From assembly GCA_024697185.1 (NCBI GenBank), contig JAILGB010000028.1, positions 1-62,214 on the forward strand: a stretch of 62,214 bases of DNA. The letters run 5' to 3'. A model generated the notes under the pieces. It was not told the DNA's origin, searched no databases, and saw only the letters and a list, made by a program, of their open reading frames with translations. Within the stretch, counting starts at the first letter, position 1. Each line of letters starts with the position of its first letter. Shown here piece by piece: positions 17,401-27,120 of the stretch. The stretch comes from Opitutales bacterium. Lineage in GTDB: Bacteria > Verrucomicrobiota > Verrucomicrobiia > Opitutales > UBA953. The position numbers were made by a program, and so were the translations under genes.

Positions 17401-20400
17401 CTCTTGTTGTTTTCAGGAGCCAAAACCAATGTCGTTCCCGACAAAAGCGAGACCGTCTCCGTTCCCAGTGTCGCCGCCTCCGTCAACTTCAACGTGCCGC
17501 CGACAAGAGAAAGTTTTCCGGTGAACCCGTCATTAGCCTTGCTCAATGTCAAAGTATGATCTGTCGCATCGATTTCGATCGTTCCCGCGCCCGACAAACT
17601 TGCCTTGCCCTGGGTCATATCGGCGTCAACATCCAAAAGGATTGACGCGCCAGGATCCGCCTTGAAGACGGTCTCCGACGGCGAAAGCATCGAACCGGCG
17701 CGCACGAGCGTCAATTTGCCCGAAAGCGACTCGACCGTTCCCGCGAAGCCGTCAATATCCGTCGTCAAGGTCATCATGCCCGCCGTCTGAATCGCTGAAG
17801 CCGTTTTCGCAGACGCGAGACTGCCGATTGTCACCTTGTCACCGATAACGATCGTGCCGCCGTCAAGCGTCGCCGAACCGACCGCCACTGCGGTCGTGGC
17901 CGCGCTCAAATCGACAGTCGCCGTATTCGTAACCCTCAAATCGCCCAATGCGTAATTCGCGCCGGCGAGTTTGAGCGTTCCCGCCCCTTCCGCCAGCATA
18001 TTGAGATTGTTGTCAATATCCGCATTGACCGTGACGAGGCCGTTCGCGTCTTCGACGGCAAACACCAGCGTTCCCGCATTGCCGGTCGTGGACGTGCTGT
18101 AGGCGAAATCGGAAATCGCCAATGTGTTCGCGCCCGCCAAATAAATCAAGGCTGTATCATTGTAGGCATATTCCAGTTTCGCCAATGTCAAATTCCCGGC
18201 GTCAATCGTGACCGCCGAAGCGTTCGCAAGGCGCAAGGTCGCGGAGGAGCTGAAATTGTTCAGATTCGCCGTCGAATAATTGCCGAGGGCGAGCGTTCCC
18301 GTAAAGCCGTCCGCCGAGCCTGCGGCAAAACTCAATACGTTTTGATTGCCGACCGTCAAAGTTCCTGCGCCCGACAAGGAAGCTGCAATCGTCGTCGAGC
18401 CGTCAACTGCGCCGATCGCGACAAAAGAGCCTGCATCATGGTTGACAATTGCCGTCGCGTCCGCGGCAACAGAAAGTTCAGCGGCGGAGAAGGTTCCGCC
18501 ATCGGCAAATTCGAGCGTTCCCGCGGAAACCTTGACCGTTCCCGCAAAGGCGCTGTTGTCCGTCTCGGTCGTCAAAACCGTTCCCGCGCCGATTTTTTCA
18601 AGCGTCGCACCGGTATCACCACTGAGAGTCGAAAGTTTTCCTTCCGTCAGCTGCACCGTCGCAGAATCGCTGATCGCGAGCATAATGCTGTTGATCTTGT
18701 CAAACTTTGCCGTTCCCGCGCCGGTGATCGTCAATGTCGTGTTCTTGGAACCCGTCAAATCGTTAAAGGAAGCGTCCGATGTCGCCGCCAGGGCGATCTT
18801 GAGATTTTTGGAAACCTGAATCGAGCCCAAATCGCCCGTCGTCGTTCCCGCGATCGTCAAAACGGCGCCGTTGCCATTAACAGCAAGCGTTCCCGCGTTT
18901 ACAGCCGTAAAGCCGTCTGCGAGCGTCAAATTATTGAACTCGATCCGGTTGTAAACATTTGCCGTTCCCGCGAGCGTCACCGCTTCGCCTCTCGGATCAA
19001 ATTTCAGCGTGCCGAAACTCTGGAGATTGCCGGCAAAAGTCAACGCGCTCGTCGCTTTGACCGTCAATGTCACGTCCGGCGCGACACCGAGAACGCTCGT
19101 TGCTGTCGAGCTGTTGCCGCCGACTTCGAGCGTCGAGCCGCCCGTCGCGACAATCGTGCCCCAAGTGCTGAGAGTGCCGGCATTGAGCGTTCCCGCCGCA
19201 ATCTGCACCGTTCCCGAAAGATCCGCCGTCGTGACAGCGAGAGTTCCGTCACCTGACTTGATCAACGTTCCCGAAGCGGTCAGATCGTCAACCGTGAGCG
19301 TTCCCGCGGCGGTGTCGATCGTCGAGGTCGTTCCCGCGCTTTGTGAAAGTGTCGCCGCAAGCGTTGCCGTTCCCGTCGAAGCGATCCGTGTTGCGTCATC
19401 GATTGTCAGCGTTCCCGACGACGTGAGCGACGAACCGTCCGCCATCGAAACCTGCCGCAAACTTTGCGCCGCCGTATTGGTCAACGCCAATGTCGCATTC
19501 TCGCCCAAATCAAAGTTTGTAGAAGAGACCTTTGAGGAAACCGAAACCGTTGTTCCCGCCGACATTTGCAGCAGGTCAACACCGAGAGTCGATGTGTTGT
19601 CATTGACAAAATTCAATGTTCCCTGACTGACGACAACCTTGCCGAGCGTGGAACTCGCTGCGAGTTCCAGCGTTCCCGTTCCCGTCTTCGTCAAAGTGGC
19701 GGTCGTTCCCGTCGCCGTATCAAATGCCGCCGTTTTCGAATCCGCAACATTGATAAGGGCTTCGGTGCCGACAATCGTCAATGTCTCCGCCGAGCTATAA
19801 TCGCAGAGCACATTCAACGTTCCCGCGATTTGGATAGAAGAACCCGAAAGTTTGCCGCCTGTCGCCAAGGACGCGAGCGTCAATGTCGCACCGTCCGCGA
19901 TAATGGCACCGTCCGCGAAATTGTTGGCGCCGACATTATGGAAATAAACGGAGCCGCTCGAAACATTCAGATAATTTCCTGTGAAGGAATGACCGTCCTG
20001 ATTCAGGCTGAAATTGACACTGTCTCTAAAGACAAGGGCGCTGACGGAAGCGTCCGTATCCAATGACAACAGCGATCCCGCCCAAGCGGAGGCGATCGTC
20101 ACATAGGAATCGTCCGCAATCGCCTGGCCAGTCATATTGCCGCCGGACACCTGTGTCTTTTCCCACAAGGAATCCGTCCATTTGCTGAGTCCGACGTCGT
20201 TTGCCCAGACATACGTTCCCGCACGCTTGACGGTGATGCCGTCGGTGTTTGAGAAATCCAAATACAAATCGGCGGTGCCGTCGCTGAAATTGATCGTCGC
20301 GATTGTCGCTTCGTTGTAAGTGACCGTATAAACATCGTTGGTCTCCGAAGCCGTGAAGGTCAGTTCGCTCCAGTCCAAATCCCTGTTGTCACTGCCTCTG

Positions 20401-23400
20401 AATGTCACCGCGCCGGAATACAAGGCATAGCTGTCACCGATTGCGGCGGCGTTCTCCAAATCAAACGTCACATTGACATCGTTGATTTGATAGGAGGCGT
20501 TGGCATATTCGCCGGAAGCCTGATAGACAAACGAAAGCTGATTGCCCGAAATGCCGCCGATTGAAACATCGTTAACGACTGTCGTTCCCGTATAATCGGT
20601 GCCGTAGGTCAGTTCTGTCTCGCCGGCTGTGCTTTCCGCGAGCATATTGTTTTTGTCGAGAGCGACTTGATTTTGCAGGAGCAAAACATTTGAAACCTTT
20701 GCATTTGACAGTTCCGCCGTCGCGCTCAAGACGGTCAAGGAACCGGAAATCGCCGAATTTTTGACAAGAATCGTCGCATCTCCGGACATTGTCTCCTTGC
20801 CAATGATCACATTGGCTGCCAGGCGTCCGTCGTTGACGACCTCAATCAGTTTTCTGGACGCGTCCGTGCCGTAAATCGACAAATCGCCGGCCTGCACCTG
20901 CAAGCTGCCGTTGTCAACCAAAACGCTTTCAAGCTTGAAATCCTCGACAGCCTCGGTAAAATCAACGGTCGCGCCCATTGTTCCCGAGACGGACAACGAG
21001 CCGCCGGTGACAGCGACGTTGCCATAAAATGTCGCCGAATTCCGAACCTCCATACGACCTTCTCCGCTGACGGAGAGGGTTTCGGCAACATCACCCAAGA
21101 TGCCGCCGGAGACCGACAAGGTCTGACCTTTGTCGATTGTAAAGCGTCCCTTGATTCTGCCCGTATTTTCAACGCTCACCTTGCCCGACACCGCCGAAGC
21201 GGCAAAATCGATCGTTCCCGCATTGCGGATCGTCATATCTTCGCTCAAAACCGAATTCAGATTCGCGGTAATCGTAGCATGGGAAGTGTTGTCAAGATCT
21301 GTTCCCGCCGACGACAAGGCGAGCGTCAGCGAAGGAACGATGATCGTGCCGTTGTTGCTGACAGAACCGCCGCCGCTGAGGACAAGGCCGACATCGCAGC
21401 CCGACAAGTGGGAGTTGGCGTTGACTGCCAAGGTCGCTCCCGAAACGACATCAATCGCTCCTGAGGCCACACTGATCGTTCCCGCCAAAGTTTTTGTTCC
21501 CGCATCCACCAGCGTCAAGGTATCCAAAGCCAGCGTGCCGTCAACAGCGCTAAACATGCTGTTGCCATAAAGCGTTGCACCACCGACATTCAAAATTCCC
21601 GCATCGAGGAAAGTCGCGCCGTCGAGGACAGTAATATCCAAAGCTGCGCCCGCGCTCGCGCCCGCGACAACCTCCACTCGCGCGCCATTGGCGATCGTCA
21701 GATCGTTTGAATTTGTCGTCACGATCGTTGCCGACAAGTTGGTTGCCAAACCGGCATTGCCGATCGTCGCGCCGTCCTGGAGTTGCAGTGTGCCGGACAA
21801 TGTCGCCGCCGCAACAGTGCCGCCGAGAACAACCGTCTGATTGATTTCACCCGTGGTGCTCGTTGACAAAAACGCCGCGCCGGCATCGACTGTCAGCGTT
21901 CCCGTCGCATTGAAGGCACCTGTTGTGCTGACCGTTCCCGACTTAACCGTCACCGCACCCGCACCGGTAATGGCGCTTTGCAGTTCTTTCGAAGTGTTGT
22001 CGGACAAATTGAAAACCAGTTCCGTGCCGGCGGCAAGTTCGATTTCCGACGGTCTGCCAAAATTGCCCTGCACTTCCAATACGCCGCCGCTAACCGTCAC
22101 TTTTCCTGTAAAATCCCGATATTGGGCGATATTGTTGTTCTGCGTTCCCACGAGAAGCATCGTTCCCGCGCCGGATTTGGTAAAGCCGTAGCTCTCCGTA
22201 TCCGCCTCGATAAAGGTCGTTCCCGCCCGCAAAACGGCACCGGACTCCACATTGAAAGTCGCCGCATTGGCATTTTGCAGTTTGACGAGCATCGCGCCGA
22301 TCTCACTTGTATAGCCCGTCTTGGCATTGATCGTCATCGACTTGGCGTCGATCAAATAAAAATCGGAAGTATCGACACCCGTAATCGAGCCGCCGTAGAG
22401 ATTGAAGACCAAACCATCAACAAGCTGCGTCGGGACATCCGTTCCCGCACCGTCGTAAACTTCGTCCTGACCGATGTAAACATTGCCGTAAACGTCAATC
22501 GTCGCCGTTTGGGAATTGGAAGAAAACGAATCGGAACGAATCAGCGCCAGCGTTCCGTCTTCACCGACCGTGATCGAGCCGTCAAAAACAGGCGAGCCCG
22601 TTCCCGCCGCGCCCAAAGCGACCGTTCCCGCGTCAATCCGCAAAGAGCCGTTCAAAGTGCCTTGACTGGTGAGCACCAGCGTTCCCGCGCCCGTCTTTGT
22701 AAAGACTCCGGTCTCACTGATCGTTGCGCCCGTCAAATCAAACCAAGAATTGCTGCCGACATCAAAAGTGATATACGAACCGGCCTCAAACGCCAAACGG
22801 TCGCCAAGTTGATATTTCGACTCTGTTTTATTGGGAGCCTGATTGGCCTCCAAGGAGAAAATCGCCGCATAGGACGCGCTTGACGCGTTGGAGATGTTGA
22901 TCTTCGAAGCACCGCTCAAAGCGCCTTGGACAAAGGAAATCTTGGAGCCGCCCGCCATCGAGATGACCGTATTCTTCGCCGTATCGCCCTCATACATTGC
23001 CGAAGCGTTGTCGAGAACCAGTTCGCCCGTCGCCGCGAGGGAAATCGACGGAGTGTTCAAAGAAGACTTCACTGCAGCGAACAAGGTGCTGCCGGTGCCG
23101 ATTTCAATGCTCTCCGCCGCCAACTTCGTATTGACGTTCAGCGTGCTGTCAAGCAAAGTCAAGGCCCCGCTGACATTGACGGAGCCGGTCGTTCCCGCCA
23201 GCGTGTAAACTGTGTCGGCGGCAACAACATTCAAAACGCTCGCATAAACTTCGCCCGAAACGTTGACCGTCACAGCGCTCTGGCCGCTGACATTGTCCAA
23301 ATAAAGCGCCGAACCGGCCGCCGCCGTGCCGCCGACCTGCTGGCCGTTAAAGTTTGTCGCCGTCCAAATGCCCGAACTGCCCGTGGATGTGCCCGAACTC

Positions 23401-25313
23401 CACGCGATAAAACTGGCAGATGTCGCCGTGAAAATGAGATTGTTGTCCGAATATGTCCACAATCCGTCCGCACCCGACGACAAAATCGTCGCGATCGTTC
23501 CCGAATTCAACGCCGACAAAATCGCCGACAAATTCGTATCCGCATCCGCCTTGAAAATAACGCGCGAAAGATCGCTCCCGTAAAATGGAATACCCGACAA
23601 ATTGATGGAGCCCGAAGAGAACGTGATCGCGCCGTCAATCGTCGTCGCAGCGGCTCCGTAGGCGGAGGCGCCAATCGTCACTGCGACATTCGTCAATGTC
23701 GCATCCGTCAAAGTGTTCGTTCCCGAGAGCGACAGCTTGCCGTTGCTCAATTTCAAGTTGTTCACCGTCGCAGACTCCGCGAGCACGATCGTGCCGCCGA
23801 GAGTCGCAGCCGGCAACGTTGTCGAGCCGCCAAGATTGAGCGTTCCCGTGTTAGTAAAGGTTCCGGAAATCGTCAAACCGCCGCTCAAGGTCAAAATGCC
23901 GGCATTGTTGAGATTTCCACTAAATGTCTGAGCCACATCCGCCGTCACTTTCGCGCCAGCGGCAATCGTCACATTGCCCTTGCCCAAAGCTGTTGCCGAC
24001 TGGGCGATCACCGAACCCGCAGAAATCGTCGCGTTGCCGGTAAAAGTATTTTCTCCCGAGAGCAACAACGCACCCGAACCTTCCTTGGTCAAAGCGCCGC
24101 TGCCGGAAATAACTCCGGAAGCCGTCAATGTCCCGGAAAGGGAAAGCTTCAATCCGCTCGTTCCCGAAATGGCAATCGGAGTCGTGATTGTCGACGACGG
24201 ATCCGAGGTGGAAATCGTCACATTGTTCAGGGAAACCGAAATCGAATCGCCCTTGATACCGCCGGAACCGAGTTTCAATGTGGAACTGTTGACATTCAAA
24301 GTCGCGCCGGACGCCACCGTCAGCCCTTTGAGCTCCGTATCGCCGTCCAAGGTGAGAGTGCCGGCATTGACCGCAAACATCTTGCCGCCAAACGTCGCGC
24401 CCTTGCTCAAGGTCAAAGTACCGGCTCCCGATTTAACGAGACTGCCGGAAGTCTGGGAAGACATGCTGGACAATTTCTCCGCGAACGTCATATTGTTACC
24501 GTTCGTGTTAAATGTCGCATTGCTGCCGAACTGAATATTGGTCGCAGAAGAAGTGCTCGTCGCCGTCGCCTTGAGGGTGGCGTTGGCAAACTGAACCGGC
24601 TGCGCCTTCGACTGCGCGATACCGCCGCTGCCGAGCCCGATTGTCAGCCCGCCGTCAAAAAGGTAGGTTCCCACATTGCCGACCGTGATCGAGCCGACAT
24701 TGATCGTTCCCGAACCCGTCATCGTATGCGTCATGTTGTTCGCTGCCATCGACATGGCGCCGGAAATGTTCAATGTTCCGTCAACAGTCAGCGTTTTAAG
24801 ACCCCAAGCGTTTGAAAAAGATGTCGCATTGACCGTGGCGCCGCTGCCGATTGTGAGCGAACGCGTTGTCGCATTGGCGTTTCTTGTCGCAATCTCATTG
24901 AGCGTCATGTTCGAGTTGATGACAATATTCGCCGCAGCACCTTTGATCGTCAATTCTCCGGAAAGTTTATAGGTTCCCGCGCCGGAAAGCGTCAGCGTGT
25001 TATTGTCTTCGACGACAATCGATGCGGCATTCAGATCGTATGAACCCGTCTCCACTGTCGTATTGGCGGAGACCGTCACCGTTCCCGCCGTAACAGATGT
25101 TCCCAAAGTAAGTGTCGATCCCGCCATCGAAAGTGTCGCGTTGTCGCCCGAAGCGAATTTCGCGGCAGCGGAGCCGTTCAACCAATTTTCACTCGCATAA
25201 TCCCAATTTCCCGTAGCGCCGCCGTTCCATGTCAACGAATTGGCGCCAAGCGCAGACGCGCTCATTGCCGCAGCGGCAAAAAGGGTTGAAAAAAGAAGTT
25301 TTTTGGATTTCAT
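14448..25313 (-). CDS. Giant autotransporter adhesin-like protein (3621 aa)
   Basis: The product starts with a signal peptide (MKSKKLLFSTLFAAAAMSAS) and the LTWNGG...GNWDYASENWLNG element typical of autotransporters of Verrucomicrobiota. Then follow some 3200 residues of repetitive beta-helix-type passenger: tens of short units of the form S-A-G-T-L-x-(V/L), T-K-(S/T)-G-A-G-T-L and I-x-x-G-A-T-L, i.e. passenger-associated (PATR-like) repeats. The last 300 or so residues, from about 3310, form the translocating beta barrel (for example YGLQAGVDTLLSQKALAGVN, YIGLDLDYM-like strands) ending in the outer-membrane signature GVNVGLRARF with terminal Phe. It should be displayed on the cell surface. 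It holds 61 of the GGGAACG words by hand count, all in one orientation, mostly in the frame that reads Ala-Gly-Thr. It is flanked by about 130 bp of non-coding DNA upstream. Confidence 0.93.
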   Translation of the reverse strand: MKSKKLLFSTLFAAAAMSASALGANSLTWNGGATGNWDYASENWLNGSAAAKFASGDNATLSMAGSTLTLGTSVTAGTVTVSANTTVETGSYDLNAASIVVEDNNTLTLSGAGTYKLSGELTIKGAAANIVINSNMTLNEIATRNANATTRSLTIGSGATVNATSFSNAWGLKTLTVDGTLNISGAMSMAANNMTHTMTGSGTINVGSITVGNVGTYLFDGGLTIGLGSGGIAQSKAQPVQFANATLKATATSTSSATNIQFGSNATFNTNGNNMTFAEKLSSMSSQTSGSLVKSGAGTLTLSKGATFGGKMFAVNAGTLTLDGDTELKGLTVASGATLNVNSSTLKLGSGGIKGDSISVSLNNVTISTSDPSSTITTPIAISGTSGLKLSLSGTLTASGVISGSGALTKEGSGALLLSGENTFTGNATISAGSVIAQSATALGKGNVTIAAGAKVTADVAQTFSGNLNNAGILTLSGGLTISGTFTNTGTLNLGGSTTLPAATLGGTIVLAESATVNNLKLSNGKLSLSGTNTLTDATLTNVAVTIGASAYGAAATTIDGAITFSSGSINLSGIPFYGSDLSRVIFKADADTNLSAILSALNSGTIATILSSGADGLWTYSDNNLIFTATSASFIAWSSGTSTGSSGIWTATNFNGQQVGGTAAAGSALYLDNVSGQSAVTVNVSGEVYASVLNVVAADTVYTLAGTTGSVNVSGALTLLDSTLNVNTKLAAESIEIGTGSTLFAAVKSSLNTPSISLAATGELVLDNASAMYEGDTAKNTVISMAGGSKISFVQGALSGASKINISNASSASYAAIFSLEANQAPNKTESKYQLGDRLAFEAGSYITFDVGSNSWFDLTGATISETGVFTKTGAGTLVLTSQGTLNGSLRIDAGTVALGAAGTGSPVFDGSITVGEDGTLALIRSDSFSSNSQTATIDVYGNVYIGQDEVYDGAGTDVPTQLVDGLVFNLYGGSITGVDTSDFYLIDAKSMTINAKTGYTSEIGAMLVKLQNANAATFNVESGAVLRAGTTFIEADTESYGFTKSGAGTMLLVGTQNNNIAQYRDFTGKVTVSGGVLEVQGNFGRPSEIELAAGTELVFNLSDNTSKELQSAITGAGAVTVKSGTVSTTGAFNATGTLTVDAGAAFLSTSTTGEINQTVVLGGTVAAATLSGTLQLQDGATIGNAGLATNLSATIVTTNSNDLTIANGARVEVVAGASAGAALDITVLDGATFLDAGILNVGGATLYGNSMFSAVDGTLALDTLTLVDAGTKTLAGTISVASGAIDVVSGATLAVNANSHLSGCDVGLVLSGGGSVSNNGTIIVPSLTLALSSAGTDLDNTSHATITANLNSVLSEDMTIRNAGTIDFAASAVSGKVSVENTGRIKGRFTIDKGQTLSVSGGILGDVAETLSVSGEGRMEVRNSATFYGNVAVTGGSLSVSGTMGATVDFTEAVEDFKLESVLVDNGSLQVQAGDLSIYGTDASRKLIEVVNDGRLAANVIIGKETMSGDATILVKNSAISGSLTVLSATAELSNAKVSNVLLLQNQVALDKNNMLAESTAGETELTYGTDYTGTTVVNDVSIGGISGNQLSFVYQASGEYANASYQINDVNVTFDLENAAAIGDSYALYSGAVTFRGSDNRDLDWSELTFTASETNDVYTVTYNEATIATINFSDGTADLYLDFSNTDGITVKRAGTYVWANDVGLSKWTDSLWEKTQVSGGNMTGQAIADDSYVTIASAWAGSLLSLDTDASVSALVFRDSVNFSLNQDGHSFTGNYLNVSSGSVYFHNVGANNFADGAIIADGATLTLASLATGGKLSGSSIQIAGTLNVLCDYSSAETLTIVGTEALINVADSKTAAFDTATGTTATLTKTGTGTLELAASSTLGKVVVSQGTLNFVNDNTSTLGVDLLQMSAGTTVSVSSKVSSTNFDLGENATLALTNTAAQSLRQVSMADGSSLTSSGTLTIDDATRIASTGTATLAATLSQSAGTTSTIDTAAGTLTVDDLTASGTLIKSGDGTLAVTTADLSGTVQIAAGTLNAGTLSTWGTIVATGGSTLEVGGNSSTATSVLGVAPDVTLTVKATSALTFAGNLQSFGTLKFDPRGEAVTLAGTANVYNRIEFNNLTLADGFTAVNAGTLAVNGNGAVLTIAGTTTGDLGSIQVSKNLKIALAATSDASFNDLTGSKNTTLTITGAGTAKFDKINSIMLAISDSATVQLTEGKLSTLSGDTGATLEKIGAGTVLTTETDNSAFAGTVKVSAGTLEFADGGTFSAAELSVAADATAIVNHDAGSFVAIGAVDGSTTIAASLSGAGTLTVGNQNVLSFAAGSADGFTGTLALGNYSTANLNNFSSSATLRLANASAVTIDAGNLTLAKLEYAYNDTALIYLAGANTLAISDFAYSTSTTGNAGTLVFAVEDANGLVTVNADIDNNLNMLAEGAGTLKLAGANYALGDLRVTNTATVDLSAATTAVAVGSATLDGGTIVIGDKVTIGSLASAKTASAIQTAGMMTLTTDIDGFAGTVESLSGKLTLVRAGSMLSPSETVFKADPGASILLDVDADMTQGKASLSGAGTIEIDATDHTLTLSKANDGFTGKLSLVGGTLKLTEAATLGTETVSLLSGTTLVLAPENNKSAVIVAGAVSGSGSISKTGGSKAFIGGNIDISGTITLSSGTLAVTSVESGTKIVFAGAAVLETALNLESGSLVPMSGSTYRTIDAVYTASSSGATFSHESDKGGAVITGSWTTNPVAGAVLTLVNGGEGSTFDLAAGAAQVKKTGMGKWTLSKEFTGSARVMAGTLAVQTFNSTQTVSIDDAGTFEVAGLATSAAGTLTGDFAGSGSLKISTTAKLGDLGSNSGDLLLQVGSGNTLTIVSDLDNSIIVESSATLDFDTSSDFTFGGKLKGDSTATVTKTGAGTLTLGADFGTDLDIALNAGTTVVTNSLGTSSNGTVTIASGATLQVAGTSGTASIGKVIAGTGTLEFVSGTTEISSASDFAGTVQIDSGATLVYSSKNYSATLGDNATLAGSGALRVKYASAARELDWAPASGFTGTLEIETGTVNMTASDLASVAGTINFVASAANNATLKLTTGTSLLNLDNYYTMLNASSAGTLAIDGTAKASGPVGTGALSLRVLSGSTLTLSGALVGGNLTVDNGGTVNVRSGMSTASLTPGSTPALTIAGNLLVSGDYVVSAVPIAVTGDATFTSTANVVLSAIPADSVLMTVAGTTVIDSAATFKLGDGTVLSAALRSGQIFVNQYIASEHAKGLGGFADLIDSDQTSAIWTAVNQSAGDQSAILSAFSPVSFGALSDLSLSVARTENDLLRQRLEQRRYDRAVYNIVSREKTMGYANAIGSSSDTKTSNGGNPHYDLRSYGLQAGVDTLLSQKALAGVNVTYVTGKANLHNSAGKHENDTLSIGLYAQQMLDDYSYLGLGAHFGFSAFDTKRNTVLGVAEGETNGYDFGLSATLGRVFILSDSFHLSPYVGLDLDYMIVNEFEETGSAAIAYNVDSYDRLSVRGVAGTSLTWAPSAQWRFSLDCALRHEFVDNDSDIKATFQGGSYAGAKTKATAYYANETTFSVGPRVEYRFDNSWSLNVGYTYESDFEETTSHGVNVGLRARF

Positions 25314-25447
25314 AAAAACAATATTTTTTTGGAGTTTAAAGGGGGTATTTTGCGCGTCTTTCGCGCTCGCGCATATTTATAGTTAAGATTTTGACCCAAT
25401 TTTGCCGTTCCCGCAAGGAAAAAACACGCCTGTTTTTCGGGGGAATT

Positions 25448-26956
25448 CTATCGGCTCCGCCACTCGATTTTCAGCGCCTGGTCCGTGCCAAAATCATAAT
25501 CGTCCTTGAGTATGACAAAATTGGGGGTAAAAATGTGTTCCGGATGGATTTCCTCACTGCTCCCGTCGGCGAGAACGCGCTTAAAAACAATCTCCGATTT
25601 GACATCGGCGCGCTCTACAAACCAATATTGGATCGGGATTTTGTCCGTGCGCGATGACGGGAACACCGTCAGTTCACGCATTTTTCCCGTTCCCGTGAGG
25701 GCGACTTTTGTCGGTTTGTATTTGAACGCCACCTGACAGATCGGATCACCGTAAAAAGCGATCGTGTCGCGATCGTGAAGGTTGCCGATCAAATCTTTGA
25801 CCGGCTGCACGCCCGCGGCGGAGATTTGTCGCGCCAAAAAGCCGATATCCGGCCCGTCCCTGCCGCGTTCCCGCAATTTTACGGGTGTTTTTCTTAAAGA
25901 TTCCGGCAAGTTTTGCAAAGTTTTTTCCATACAAAACAGCCAAGCCTGCCCAAGTTGCATTGCCGGCGTCCCATCAAAAAAGTTTCGATGGACATCCCAG
26001 CCGCGACCGAACCAGCTCGGCACCGTATAACCGACAAATTGCCGATAGCCGTAATTGGACAAAGCCGTCACCACCATCGAATCGGGATGGCCGTAAGCGT
26101 CTCCGATCAGACAATTTCCGGCCGCAACCCAGATTTTAGGATCTTTCGAAAAAGCGAGCGCTTTGCCGGGCGGCGTCTTGGACGAACCCAGCGCCCGCCG
26201 CATTTCTTTTTCCGGCACGACAATAAATTTCCCGCCTGCCGAAAAAAGCATTCCGTGCGAAAACGGCATTTCAAGATTAAACTCTGTCGCATGGGACGCG
26301 CTCAAAAAATATTGGGGATTGATCGCGTCATAATGTTTGGCAAAAAATTCGACGGATTTTGTCGGGTCTTTGAACACCTCCTGTTTTGTCTCGCCGTTTT
26401 CTCTCAGGCAATAACGCTGCGGTGCTCCCCAATCGAGCATGATAAAAACGCGCTCAAAAAGCTCCGTGTCAAAAAAAGTGTTTCCGACGGCTCGTTTTAA
26501 TTCGATGCGCGGGAACGGCTCCAGGAGTCGCGACAAATTTTTGACATTGTTTGCCGTCAGCACGCCTACGATCGCATCGATATGCGAATCCTCCTCGGGA
26601 TCGATACGGCGCGAAATTTGATTGAGCGTTTGCAGGCTGACGCGATTGATCATTTGCGGCGGGGCGACAACTGCGACATAGCGCGCCTGCTGTCGCTTCA
26701 AATCTGCGAGACAGGCGTCCGTCCCGTCCCATGTATAAACGGCGTTTGAAGCGCCGTGACGCTCGGCAAATCGGGAAATCGCCGCCATGGCGCTTTGATT
26801 TTTTTGATATTCAGGCGCGACGAGCACCGCATATTCGCCCGTTCCCGCGGCATCAACTTCCGCCGACAACGCAATCGCGGGGATTTCCGCTAACAAAGAA
26901 AAAGTCGCAGAGCAAAAACAAATGCCCGCGGTCAAAAAGATTGAGGGTTTAATCAT
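25448..26956 (-). CDS. Secreted caspase/gingipain-like (clan CD) protein, putative
   Basis: Start ATG 26956 (MIKPSIFLTAGICFCSATFS) opens with a signal peptide; ATG 26968 would add four residues. The 502-residue protein has an alpha/beta body with SASHATEFN at about residue 220 and, about 80 residues later, WVAAGNCLIGDAYGHPDSM. A His followed by a Cys after a small-residue strand is the order of the catalytic dyad in caspase-fold C25 (gingipain) and related proteins; I infer this fold, which TIGR03790-type proteins may share. Later blocks include GYTVPSWFGRGWDVHRNFF and FYGDPICQVAF, the last being a G-D-P motif also present in the protein at 4895 (IIVGDPLYRPF). Function unknown. It follows an OPT transporter but is separated from it by a strong terminator. 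Confidence 0.55.
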   Translation of the reverse strand: MIKPSIFLTAGICFCSATFSLLAEIPAIALSAEVDAAGTGEYAVLVAPEYQKNQSAMAAISRFAERHGASNAVYTWDGTDACLADLKRQQARYVAVVAPPQMINRVSLQTLNQISRRIDPEEDSHIDAIVGVLTANNVKNLSRLLEPFPRIELKRAVGNTFFDTELFERVFIMLDWGAPQRYCLRENGETKQEVFKDPTKSVEFFAKHYDAINPQYFLSASHATEFNLEMPFSHGMLFSAGGKFIVVPEKEMRRALGSSKTPPGKALAFSKDPKIWVAAGNCLIGDAYGHPDSMVVTALSNYGYRQFVGYTVPSWFGRGWDVHRNFFDGTPAMQLGQAWLFCMEKTLQNLPESLRKTPVKLRERGRDGPDIGFLARQISAAGVQPVKDLIGNLHDRDTIAFYGDPICQVAFKYKPTKVALTGTGKMRELTVFPSSRTDKIPIQYWFVERADVKSEIVFKRVLADGSSEEIHPEHIFTPNFVILKDDYDFGTDQALKIEWRSR

Positions 26957-27034
26957 AAAATCAAGCATAATGGCAGCCGGATATTTTCGCGAGAAAAAAG
27001 GCGTTCCCGCGATAGGGTAATATCGGACGGGACA

Positions 27035-27069
27035 TAAAAAAAAACCGGACTTCCCAAAGAGAAATCCGG
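27035..27069 (-). terminator. Rho-independent terminator after the OPT transporter
   Basis: On the minus strand CCGGATTTCT pairs with GGAAGTCCGG-side bases (10 bp including two G-T) around CTTTG, followed by nine T. A second, weaker hairpin lies at 27087-27105 and single GGGAACG words flank both at 27002 and 27113. Confidence 0.85.
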
Positions 27070-27120
27070 ATTTTCACGAAACACCGCCTTTTTGAAAAGC
27101 GGCGTTTTTCAACGGGAACG

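Noticed and set aside
25314-25447. A clear promoter for the autotransporter in the upstream gap
   Set aside because: A TATAAAT occurs about 60 nt before the ATG but no -35 lies at a suitable distance, and an A/T hairpin near 25418-25438 may be a weak terminator of the upstream gene; neither is firm enough to list.
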